Source of the DNA: Alnus glutinosa
Lineage: Eukaryota > Streptophyta > Magnoliopsida > Fagales > Betulaceae
Reading direction: 5' to 3'
DNA length: 64,000 nucleotides
Assembly: GCF_958979055.1 (NCBI RefSeq)
Contig: NC_084891.1
Location: 21,888,001 to 21,952,000, forward strand
The notes beneath the pieces are model-generated. The model was not told where the DNA came from. It did not search any database and was given only the letters and a program-made list of their open reading frames with translations. Shown here one piece after another: positions 1 through 10,800 of this stretch. The position numbers and the translations under genes were made by a program. The stretch's first letter is position 1, and every line of letters starts with the position of its first letter.

Positions 1-502
1 GTGGTAGCTTGGATTTCAGGCTTCCCATTGCCTCTGCCGCGCTTCCCATCTCTCTCTCTCTCTCGCTCTCTCTCTTCAGTTTAGGTGCTTTGCTTTCTAA
101 TGTTGCATAGACTTTGGAACAATCAAGAAGAGGGAGGAAATTCCTCAAAAGTCAAAAGAAAAGGCTGGCCCAATTTGTCATCCATCAATCATGGACTCAT
201 CATTGTCTTTATTGAGGAGAAAATGCTAGAAGAAAAGAGCATCCCTATTATAGTTATCATGTGGTCTCATATATTGCCGTTGAAAATTAAATTAGCAAAC
301 GGATGTGCTTTTTATTGACTCGGGACATTTGAATTTTTTTTTGTGAAATAGTGGGTACCGGTGGATTTGTTTGGTAATTTCTTCTTTCACTTTCATCTTT
401 TTCTAGAAGAAAATTAACTTTAAAATGTTTTAATTTTTTTCACGTTTTATATCATATTAATTACTTTTGAAACAAAAATTTCACTAAATTCTAATTCAGT
501 CC

Positions 503-504
<2 letters not shown>
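1..504. other. Intergenic left edge, no gene seen
   Basis: AT-rich DNA with a short CT microsatellite at about 48-75. A 77-codon open frame at 85-318 has no recognisable domain and no intron signals, so I do not call it a gene. The left edge could be the tail of something cut by the window border, but nothing supports that. Confidence 0.5.

Positions 505-593
<89 letters not shown>
505..593. repeat. (TA)n microsatellite, about 88 bp
   Basis: Uninterrupted TA dinucleotide run. A likely source of length polymorphism or assembly error. Confidence 0.95.
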
Positions 594-597
<4 letters not shown>

Positions 598-939
598 CCC
601 TTACTTTCAAAAGAAAAAATAAATAAATTGGCCCTGTGTGTTTAAACACACATATATATCACATCACACATATATAGTTAACAATAGTTATATATTATAC
701 TTATATATATTGTAGTTACTTAGTTATATAGAATATATTAGACTTACAACTTGCTCACACTATTCATGTATCATAATTTATACTCTCTAGTTATATATAA
801 TAACATATTGTTAATTTGCTACTTATATACTATAGTTATGTAGTACTATGTTTTATAACATGTCTTACATGGATACATATTATATATTTATGTTATTAAT
901 AAATGTATAAAGGTTATTCACAAACTCGGGCTTGAATTT

Positions 940-1117
940 CGCTTTGATCACATATTGAAAAATTTAATAGCCTACCTTGAACTCTAGTTAAGCCGAAGTT
1001 GTCGAGTAATCCGGCTCGACTTGAATGTCATTCTTAACGAGTTCGAACTCGCTCGAGTTTTAAATGAGCCAATCTTAAAATCTTGAAGTTCCGCACGGCT
1101 CGATTACATCCCTACAA
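940..1117. mobile_element. hAT-like non-autonomous remnant (CTCGA-rich)
   Basis: Repeated CTCGA/TCGAG/GGCTCGA motifs end at about 1116 with TACATCCCTA, the complement of the TAGGGATGTA type of hAT terminus. No transposase frame is present. The left boundary is uncertain. Family assignment is by resemblance only. Confidence 0.4.
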
Positions 1118-1488
1118 ATGCCCAACAGAACAAGAACCCATGCACCATAAGTAATTAGTAATATGGGAAACGAGGATGTTATAGACAAGGCTGCCAAAAA
1201 GCCTCAATAGTTAACACCTGCAGCTTGTGCTTCAAGCTATACATATTATATAGTACCCGGAGATTGATTGGTTTATCTAGTCTAGATGTACCTGAGCTTA
1301 AGGACTCAGTGAGCTTCGTGATGATAAATTGTTGTAACTACTAACACCGGCCTTGTAAACCAAGGGTTGTTTTATTTTATGTAGATTTATGTTTATTTTA
1401 ATATGTGGTTGTTACGAAAAAAAAAAAAAAAAACCAACTGAAATAATGCAACAATTTTATAGCTAAAAAAAAATGCTTTGATTTTTAT
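1118..1488. other. Unassigned stretch ending in an A-tract
   Basis: No coding signal. An 18-base A-run near 1416-1433 follows sequence that looks like a transcript 3' end, so a retrocopied or LINE-type tail is possible but unproven. No target duplication was found. Confidence 0.3.
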
Positions 1489-1668
1489 GAAAAGTGGTTA
1501 ACAGTTAATAATTGGTCTTCGATAACCGCATAACTGCTGGTTACAGTTAACTACTAACCGGCATAGCGGTTGGACTTGCGGTTATTTAAAAATGAATAAC
1601 CGCCTAATTTGATTACGATTGCAATCAAGAGGGAATAACCGCAACGACAACCGATTATTGTAATATAT
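1489..1668. mobile_element. hAT-like fragment with AACCGC/GCGGTT motifs
   Basis: Dense AACCGC and GCGGTT motifs in both orientations, the kind of subterminal array seen in Ac/Ds-type hAT elements. Similar arrays recur at 30.6-31.1 and 51.9-52.3 kb. No transposase and no clear termini. Confidence 0.4.
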
Positions 1669-1734
1669 GCCCCAAAAATAATAATAATAATAATTGACAA
1701 AAATAATAGTTATCACATAATCTGTAACTAAATC

Positions 1735-2530
1735 CTATTTTTACAATATACACACACACACACTTATATTATATATTTATATTATTAATTATTTTACTAA
1801 AATATTTACCTTAAAAATAAATAAGTAATTAAATAATAAAAAACCTAATCGAACGTTCGACCCATCTTTCGAACGTTCAATATGGACCCCTACTCGAACG
1901 TTTGAAGCATATTTGGAACGTTCAAGGTGGACTCCTTCAGCTTGTGTTCATAACAGTACACCGAACGCTTGAAGCATCTTTAGAACCTTTGATGTGGACT
2001 CATTTCCTTGTTCAAAACAGTACACCGAACGTTTGATGTTGTTTGAAAATTAATTTTAACCTACTATCCATCTCATTCAGCTTTATCTCCTCCAACTCTC
2101 ATCTATTTAAACCACCCTCATGCTTTCAGACCTCTCTACATCTCCATGCATGCATCCTTGCTTCCTTATTTATAGAGTGAAAGAGAGACCTTAGAGAGAG
2201 AGAAGATGTGATTTGGTGTGGTATAGCCTCATTGAGGTAAACCCTGAACTTTAAACTCGGTTTTTTATGTTGCTAATATCTTGAACACGTGTTGTAATGA
2301 GTCTTAAACGTACTATGATATGTTCATAATCCATTTCTCTTTAAAAAAAAAAAAGAGAATGTTTTCTAAAAAGTTAGAAGTTTACACTCATTTTTCATAA
2401 ACTCTCACAATAGTACGATTTAACACGTTGTTATTAAGCTATTTTGAGCTTTGGTTATGAGGGAGAATGGTTTGGGTTTGAATCTTGAGTTTTTTCGTGC
2501 ATTCTGGTACCTTTTGAACGTTCGATTATT
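1735..2530 (+). mobile_element. LTR-like fragment with repeated GAACGTTC motifs
   Basis: From 1850 to 2050 there are about six copies of a near-palindromic motif (TCGAACGTTCGA and variants) in loosely repeated units of roughly 60 bp that share AACAGTACACCGAACG. They are followed by TCTATTTAAACC, a TATA-like box, and a CT-rich leader. This layout resembles U3, promoter and R of a plant LTR. Ends and coding region were not identified, so the LTR call is an inference. Confidence 0.4.
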
Positions 2531-2535
2531 TGAAA

Positions 2536-3206
2536 GTGTTAAATACGTTTTTGTTCCCTGTGGTTTAAAGACTTTATTTTTTGCCCAATGTGGTTCATTT
2601 TGTATCGTATATAGCTAAAGACGGAAATTGTACCCCCATCCAACTTCCTGTCCAAAAATTGACGGAAGTCCACGTCAACACCTCTAAGAATTTAACACGT
2701 GTCCTATGCCTAATTAAAAATTTTAAAAAAATTTAAAATAATAAAAAACTTAAATTAAAATAAAAGCTTTAAAAATTGAAAAAAAAAAATAGGGGTGGCC
2801 AAACCACCCCAATGGCTCTTGTGGTGGTTTGGCCACCCCCACAAGGCCAAAAGAAAAAAAGAAAAAAGAAAAAAGAAAAAGAAAAAGAAAAAAAAAGGTT
2901 TAGGGTTTGGCCCTATGGGGTGGCCGAACCCACCCCCATTTAGCTATTTGGAGGTGGCACAGTCACCCCATTGGCCAAAATGAGGGTTTGCCCAAAGGGG
3001 TGGCTCGAATCACCCATTTTTCTTTTCTTTTTTGAAATTTTTTAGAGGTTTTGACGAGGACTTCTGTCAATTTTTGGATGAAAATTGAACGAAGGTACTA
3101 TTTCTCTCTTTAGCCATAAATACGGTACTATCTACGATGCGAAATGAATCACATGGTGCAAAAAATAAAGTCTTTAAACTATAAGAGAGTCAAACGTATT
3201 TAACCC
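2536..3206. mobile_element. MULE-type element with long inverted repeats (671 bp)
   Basis: The outer 160-170 bp at each end are inverted copies: GTTAAATACG at the left and CGTATTTAACCC at the right, sharing GTTTAAAGACTTTATTTTTTG and the CCAAAAATTGACGGAAGT block. The flanks give a 9-bp target duplication, TATTTGAAA at 2527-2535 and TATTTTAAA at 3207-3215 (8/9 identical), as expected for Mutator-like elements. The interior is GGGGTGGCC/GGCCACCCC-rich and purine-rich with no transposase. Confidence 0.8.
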
Positions 3207-3221
3207 TATTTTAAAATAAAC

Positions 3222-3780
3222 TGAGATGTTCACATCTTCACATCTTCAGTTGTGTTTTGTTGTTTTCAAAATAAACTGGGACAACTTGATTTGCGAGAGA
3301 ATTCACGATTTAGGAAACTGTTCGATATTCATCGGGAGCGATTCATCTATCTCATTTGGTTGTTCTAATGTTCAAGCTTTACAAAATCGTGTATTTTACA
3401 CGCATGATTTGCTTAAGGATGTTCGCATCTTCAGTTGAGTTCTGATATTTTCAGAATAATTTGGGACGGCTTGATTTGAGAAAGAATTCACGATTTAGTT
3501 AACTTGTCGATATTCATTAGGAGCAACTCTACTGTCTCATTTTGCTGCTCTGATGTTCAAAGCTTTAGAGAATTGCATATATTAGGCCCATGATTTGCTT
3601 AAGGATGTCCACATCTTCAACTAAAGGGATGTTCACATCTTCAATTGTGTTTTGATGTTTTCTAAATAAACTTGGACAGTTGGACAGCTTGATTTGGGAG
3701 AGAATTCACAATTTGAGTAATTGGTAGATATTCATCGGGAGCAATTCATCTGGCTCATCTTGCTACTCTAAGCATCTCTA
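3222..3780 (+). repeat. Tandem repeat, about 3 copies of ~200 bp
   Basis: Three imperfect copies start with GATGTTCACATCTTC near 3224, 3418 and 3627. Each continues through TTGATTTG, GAGAATTCACGATTT, GATATTCATCGGGAGC and ATGATTTGCTTAAG. The third is truncated at about 3780, next to a MITE cluster. The short frames inside are not conserved between copies, so it is probably non-coding. Confidence 0.75.
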
Positions 3781-5160
3781 GCAATATTAGCTAAAGTAGC
3801 TATTGAAAAAGTAAAACTCTCTATTTTAATTACTGTTTTTTATTTATTTTTATTTTTTTAATATTCTCTCCAATAGATTCTCTATTTTACTATTTATTTT
3901 CTTTAAATATTATTTTATGTGGAAGAGAGTGAAAGAAAGAGGGAGAGAAAAAGTGTGAAGGAAGGAAAGGAAGAGAGAGAAACCAATAAAAAATTGTTTG
4001 TAGTGTGAATAGTGAGAGCATTTCCAATAGAATAAGTAAATAGTTCATAATTTGACTATTATAACCCATTATTCGTCTCTAGCATAATAGACAATTTTTT
4101 TTTTTTTTTATTATTTTTTTATTTTTCCTTCTAGCGTGAATAGTAAATAAACTTTTCTGTCAATTCACTATTCACACTTCAAATAATTTTTTTATTATTT
4201 TCTCTCTCACTTTCCTTCTCTATTTTTCTCTCTCCCTATTTCTTTCACACTTTTTTCTACACAAAATAATATTTAAATGCAATTAGAGAGTATAATAGAA
4301 AATCTGTTGAAGATAATATAGAAAAAATAGTAGCTAAAATAGAAAGTTATACTTTTTTAATAGCTACTTTGACTATTATTGCTGGAAATACTCTGGATAG
4401 ACTGTTTTGCCTATTTACTATTTACATTAGAAGGAAAAATTATATTCTGCTGGAAACTAAAAATGACTCATAATAGTTACTATTTACACCTAGAAGTAAA
4501 AATTATATTTTACTGGAAACTAAAAATGGCTCATAATAGTCAAATTTGACTATTATGAGTCATTTGCCTATTCTGTTGGAAATGTTCTTACTATTCACAG
4601 AAGAAAAAAAAATCTATTATGCTTAAGATTAAAAATAGGTAGAAGAGTCCATTTACTATTCATACTACAAACAATTTTTTATTGTTTTCTCTTTCTCTCT
4701 CTTTCTTTCACTTTTTTTCACACAAAATAATATTTAAAGAAAATAAAGAGTAGAATAGAAAATCTGTTGTAGAGAGTATAAAAAAATAGTAAATAAAGTA
4801 GAGAATTATACTTTTTCAATAATTTTTTTGGCTATTATTACTAGAAATGCTTTTATAATTGAGTAATCTGATTTATTTTGAAGAATTTGATGGTTGAAAA
4901 TATGACCGTCGGAAAAATAGTTGGAAAATAAAAAAAATTAACCATTAGAAAAAATATGATCATTGAGAAGATATAACTTTTAGAAAATATGATTGCTGAA
5001 AAAATATGACTTTTATAAAAGATGAAGGTTAGAAATAATAAAATATAAAAAATAATATTTAAAAGAGGTAGAAGAGAATAAATATTTATTATAATGGGTA
5101 TTAAAAAATTATACTTTTAAATAAAATACTTCAAAGTCGTTGGAGATGCTCTTATTGACC
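3771..5160. mobile_element. Cluster of nested or adjacent MITEs
   Basis: Several copies of one short inverted-repeat family occur in both orientations. Examples are GCATCTCTAGCAATA at 3773 and its inverse near 4378, AGCATTTCCAATAGAATA at 4017 and its inverse near 4565, and the GTTGGAGATGCTC end near 5137. The interiors carry repeated TATTTACTATTTT and CTCTCTTTC tracts. At least three element copies are present and interleaved; the exact boundaries need alignment. Confidence 0.55.
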
Positions 5161-5202
5161 GTTGACACGAGAGTATCCTACATGCAAAGTGAAAAAAATG
5201 GA

Positions 5203-5597
5203 GGGCTAAATACATATTTGTCTTATGTGCTTTATGACTTTTATTTTTTGCTCTTTCAGTTTTACTTTTTATCAAATTTGATACCTGTGGTATATGAAAA
5301 GATGGAAATGGTACCTCCGTCTGATTTCTCGTCCAAAACTAACGTCCACCCACGACATTTTCTGTTATGTTGTTGTCTGGATGTTGTTGGAAACGATGTG
5401 TAAAGAATTGAGTTCTGGGCTTCAAATTTTTAGGTACCCAATGACGTGGGTGGACGTTAGTTTTGGATGGAAAATTAGACGGAGGTACCATTTCCGTCTT
5501 TTCATATACCACATATACCAAAATTTGATAAAAAGTGAAACTGAGAGGGCAAAAAATAAAGGTAGTAAAGCACATGGGCAAATATGTATTTAACCCA
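5203..5597. mobile_element. MULE-type MITE with perfect 9-bp TSD (395 bp)
   Basis: Begins GGGCTAAATAC and ends GTATTTAACCC, with inverted repeats of about 160 bp at each end (AAGATGGAAATGGTACCTCC at the left is inverted at the right). The flanking 9 bp AAAAATGGA are identical at 5194-5202 and 5598-5606. Ends and TSD length fit Mutator-like elements. Open frames in it are inverted-repeat artefacts. It is related to, but not the same as, the element at 2536. Confidence 0.88.
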
Positions 5598-5623
5598 AAA
5601 ATGGAAGTAATTTTTTATTGAAT

Positions 5624-5803
5624 AATGATTCAATGCCACCTAAATATACAATTTTTTACCACCTTGCCTATGTGGCAAGGTGGTCCTCCACTACTTTTTG
5701 AGTTTTTTTATTTTTTAAAAATAAATTAAGGTGAGGGACCACCTTGCCACATAGACAAAGTGGTGAAAAGTTGTATATTTAGGTGATAGTGAATCATTAC
5801 TCT
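5624..5803. mobile_element. Fold-back MITE
   Basis: Left arm TAATGATTCAATGCCACCTA.. and right arm ..AGGTGATAGTGAATCATTA pair over about 65 bp, including CACCTTGCC..ATGTGGCAAGGTGG, around a short T/A-rich loop. It lies 180 bp upstream of the GNAT start codon, so it may be in or near that promoter. Confidence 0.7.
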
Positions 5804-5979
5804 TTTTTATTAATGATATGGAAATTTTTTTTTTAATAGAAATAAAATGGAAGTAAGCAGAGACACCGACTGTAGATATAAAATAAAAACGAGAGGATAT
5901 GAAAAGCGAAAAAAGAATGGAGCAGAGGTGCGCCAAGGAAGAGACAAAGCGCTGGTAATTTTTGGACATTCCACCGGAG

Positions 5980-7788
5980 ATGGCGCTCCTCTCCTCTACT
6001 CCTTCTCTCTCCTTCGCCTCTCCCTCTCGCCCCGCAAACTCAAACTGCGGGCTCTCCTTCTTCACTTTCAACACCACCCAATTCTCTCGCCGCCAACGCC
6101 CAATCGCCTCATCTCACCTCTCCTCCACCCTCGACACGAATCCCATCGACAAGTCCTCCTTGAATTTAGCTGAGGCTTTCTCCGAAGAAGAGCTCTGGGC
6201 CGCCGCGTGCCTCCGCGTCCGCTCCTTCTACGAGTTCCGCCCCAGTGCCTACGGCATCCGTGTGAGTCCTAGACTTTCAGTTCATTTGTTTTGTTTTTTT
6301 GGGATACCGGGATTATTCAGAACAAAATTTGACTTTTGAGACGTGGGTTTTCTCTGTTTTGGTGTCATAGTCAACCTTTGAGTTTAAGCGCTAGTTTTAG
6401 CAAATTGATTGAATGGAACCAGAGATTTTTGGGTGTCTAATCTAATATATTGTTATGGAAATTTGGGTTGCAGTGGTTGATAAGTTAAGTTAGTTAATTT
6501 CTTGAGTTTATGCTCAGTTTTTTATGCGATTGGTAGTCCCTTGTCTTTATGAATTGAAAAAGAGAGTGAAACCATTATAAAATGGAGCCAAATGGACTGA
6601 ATTCCTCGTGAAAAAAGCTTGTTAAGTTTCAATCAAGTTGCTTTAAGATAGTTGTTATTTGGTCCCAAAAAGAAGAAGAAGGCGCTTCGCAAAGAACTTC
6701 TGTTCAATGTCTAACTGTACAATAGTAAGCGCCCCACGTGCATCTTTTCGTCTTATGTATGGAAATCAAAATGGATATCCTATCACTTTTGGATTCCACT
6801 TGGTAATTGTTGTTGCTGTTATTTTTGTTGGTCTTTTCTGTAAGATTTGTGTCTAGGACCTATCTCGGGCCAAAACAAGCCTTGGTATTGCTAGTGAATC
6901 TTCTATTGTTTTTGGAGTTGTGATTGCTTTCCACCTTTCTCTTACCAAACTTGAAATGATTATGAATATTCTCTTTTCTCTGTTTATGAAGCTTATGATA
7001 CCACTACAATCTCCTTTCCACTGATAGCATGTCTGGTTTTAAGCAGTCCGCTGCCTCAAGTTACAAGTTCCAAAATGCGATAAATAGTGCACATTTTGGA
7101 GTCACTTTCTTCTGCGTTTTTCTTCTTCTTTTACAGGAAACAGTATTATACTTAATGGCACTTTTTCCTTGTCAAGCTCTATTAGGATCATAGAAGGTAC
7201 TTGGCTGAGCGTGAGTTTGAAGCACTAAAAGAACGCGTAGCTGGGATAAGAGAGGGCTTCAGAAGAGTTTCTTGCATAAATGCTACTCTTCCAATGTCAC
7301 AGATATCAAACTTTGCAGATGATCTATGCTCTGAATGCAAGGTTTGTTTGCCTTTTCCTTTGATTGACCTGGCAAGCGCTTTCACCTTTTCAACTGTTTC
7401 TCTTGGGTTGTTGAATTTGTGTGCCCCATGTAGGGCATCCATACAAAGAATACTTAGCAGCAAAGCTTATCATCTTAGTGGACTCGATTGAGCTAGGTTT
7501 TGGGTTGGTTGGCTGTTTTGTGTCTTTGTCTGTGTATGATGGCAGATACTCTGTAATTTGGTTGTTCCAGAGACAAACAAACAAATTCGAAGACTTGTAT
7601 TTTTTTAGTTTCTAATTATTTGAAATAATATGTGAATCGTATATGAAAGTGGTTAGTTAATGTTGGAATCTGTAAACAGATTTAAGTAACACTGCTGTAT
7701 TAATTTAACTTCCAACTTCTGTCCTTCGAGGAAGCATGCCTTACTTTGGATTTTATTCGGCGCTAGACATGGACACGAACCCTCTTAA

Positions 7789-7833
<45 letters not shown>

Positions 7834-10800
7834 ATCTTTGAATCATCACATGCACTAATTAAGCACCTCCTTAGATTTGAACGCCTTGTTGTTTCACATG
7901 TAATTAGCTTTGGACATCATGTTTTACTTGTAAATGGTATTTGATATATTACTTAGGCAAGAGTTTTGGTTTCTGACAATCCTAAATTAATAACTTTTGG
8001 TAGTTGAATAGTAGTCGAGGCTTTGATCATTACCTTTTTTGACTTTCTTAGTGTGGACTTTGGGTTACGAATAAAGATGTTTGTTTGATTGTAGCATATT
8101 GTCCTTGCTTTCAAGAAACACAAGTGAGCAAATTGCTTGTATGTTGAGAATGAAGCTGATCAATTTAGACTATCCTAGCTATTTAACAAGCATTAAGTAT
8201 TCTCATTTGTTTTTGTTGTGCAATGTTTTCCCCCATTTTTTTTTTATTTGGTATGGGTGGTGTTAAAATATTAATTCAATGATTAAATTCACCATTTCTT
8301 ATCAGCTTAAGCTCTTGGGATAAGTGGTGATTTAACATGGTATCAGAGCTTAAGTCTTAAGTTCAAACTTTAACTCTATAGTATATCCTCCATTTCAATT
8401 AAAATAGTCCACACTGGACAATTGTTAAAGTATTAATTAAATAATTAAATTTACCATCTCCTATTAATTTAAGCCATAAGAATAAATGGTGATTCAATAG
8501 GCGGAAAATATTAATCAATGGAAAATGATTTCTGAGTTGAGCAAAGTTCCTAAGGAAATTGGCTTATGCTCAATAGGTGTAAGCTATTTTTTGGAGCTTG
8601 TCTCCCCCTCTTTTCCCTGCCCATCTCTCTGAACCGCAACACCACCCACTTCTTAGAAGAACCTAGTTGTCCTTCTCCCCTTAATGTCACTTTTTTTTGC
8701 CTTTGCCCACCATCCCCTTTACAAAAAATACAGATCGATCTTTATTTGAAATAATTCAGAAAATATCTCAATTTCATCACATATTTAGATTAGCAAAGTT
8801 TTCTATCCAAACAACACAATTATAGTCACCAGAATCTAAGCAAGCATAAAGTGAATCAACACACAGATTTAACTAACAAAGTGAACTTTTTTGAAGAACT
8901 CTTCAAAAGAAAAATTACTTTAGGGGCCAACCAACTCCAAAGGTATCCACTATACAAGACTTATTTTACAAACTAGACAACTAACAAAACTTTTGTAATC
9001 CTAGACTCAGCTTGCAACCCTAGCAAACGACCCGTTTACCTTCTACCGTAGTGGCTCTAGAACCTATGGCCTTCTTTTACACGAATCTCTGTTACGAACA
9101 AATTTTGTCCGTTACAACCCAGAACTCTGGTGGCTAAAGGTTTTATGTGATTTAATTGCAACAAGAACAAGAGAGAGGTGGCTCAAAGTAGGCTCAAAGT
9201 GTTTAGTTTTTCTCTCCAAGGTTTTATGAATAGTAGCCTCACTTTATTAGAGAACCGTGCCTTAATAGACTTATATACGTAGGGTGAAACTCGGGTTTTA
9301 AAAGGTAAGTCGGTTGACCAAAATCTGTCGTAAGTTTGTTTGATCGAACTTAAGTGGGATTGATCTAATTTCTTGAAATAGATTTTCGTATTTCTATTGA
9401 CAGACAGTTTGACCTAGTAAATGTTGGAATTAAGAAATTTTCGTGAAATACAAAATTGTAGCCTTTTTTGAATCAGCTTTCCAACGTCACCAAGATTGTT
9501 TTCATTTGATGTCATAATCAAAAGATAAGGTTATTTTAATCTGACTGATCTTTGCTGGACAACATTCATAAACTTGAATTTTTCATGTTTTGGACGGACT
9601 TTTACATTGTCTTAATCCTTATTGATTGGATCATAAATATGCACAATACATGCAAACATGCAGCAATAATAACAAAGTAAATATTGCAGTAAACAAAATA
9701 ATTGCAAACCACAAATATAAGCACCCAACAATCAACACAATGATTTTTGGTGACAAAGTAGAAATCCTTTAAACACTTCAAAGGTAAAACCACTCTTGGA
9801 AGCCAAATCCAGAAAATCAATCATTAAAAAAGATTCAAAGTACATACATAGTAAACTTACAAACTCCCTTGTAAAATACTAAGATCATCTGTATACAGAC
9901 AAACTCCTTGCTTACCTCCTTGCCCTCACCAGCTCCAACTCCTCACTGGCCAACCTTCTTTATATGATTTCCTTACCGACCCACCGATAAACTTCAAGCA
10001 GCTGAAGGTAATCAACGTATTGAAAGTACATATCTTGGTGAAGGTTTGTGGTTTGAAGAAACACTCCAAGAGAGATCTAACAACGGAAGTTTTTAACAAG
10101 GGCTCTCTTGGCACACAACAAAGGTTCAGCTTATCAACGTATTGAAACGTTTTGGAGGCTTAGACTTGGTCTACAAAAGACTACAGACATCCTTATAAAG
10201 AAAAGTGATGGAAAACCCTCACTTTTGCATGCGAGAAACAGAACAACATCATGCAGGAAAACAAGCGGTGTCGGATGTATAAATGCATCGTCAGGACAAC
10301 TCTAGGGTTTCTTCAATAAATTCAATGAAAACATCGAGGCATCAGGACACCTTGCTGACAATGCTCTCGGGTAGGCTTTGGAATTCACCTTTCATGATTA
10401 GTGTCAGAGCTCTCACCAGGATTGTGTTTTTGGGTCGATTGAATCAACATTTCCTTCACATATATTTGACAGTCCTTTCTAACGGTCTTCTTGGGTAGGT
10501 TTCTGAAAGTCACTTAGCTTGAGTAGCGTCAGAACAATATCTAATGGTCTTTTGACGCTAATGTAAAAACTTCCAATTTTCAAAACCTAACTTTTTAAGC
10601 CAAAATACTTGGTTGTTTAGAAAGTTACAACCCTCGTTTTGATCACCGAAATGAGTCAATATCGAAAACCCAACACTTATCTCAAACCTAAACATTACAA
10701 CCTAGATACCATATTTTGACACATGAATTTGCCAACACAAAAATAAAACCTAATAATCTCTCTCCCTTTGGTAATTATGTGACAAAACATATACACAAAA

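Noticed and set aside
5294..5593. 99-codon open frame, with an opposite-strand frame of 80 codons
   Set aside because: Both lie within the inverted arms of the 395-bp MULE-type MITE and are mirror translations of the same repeat.
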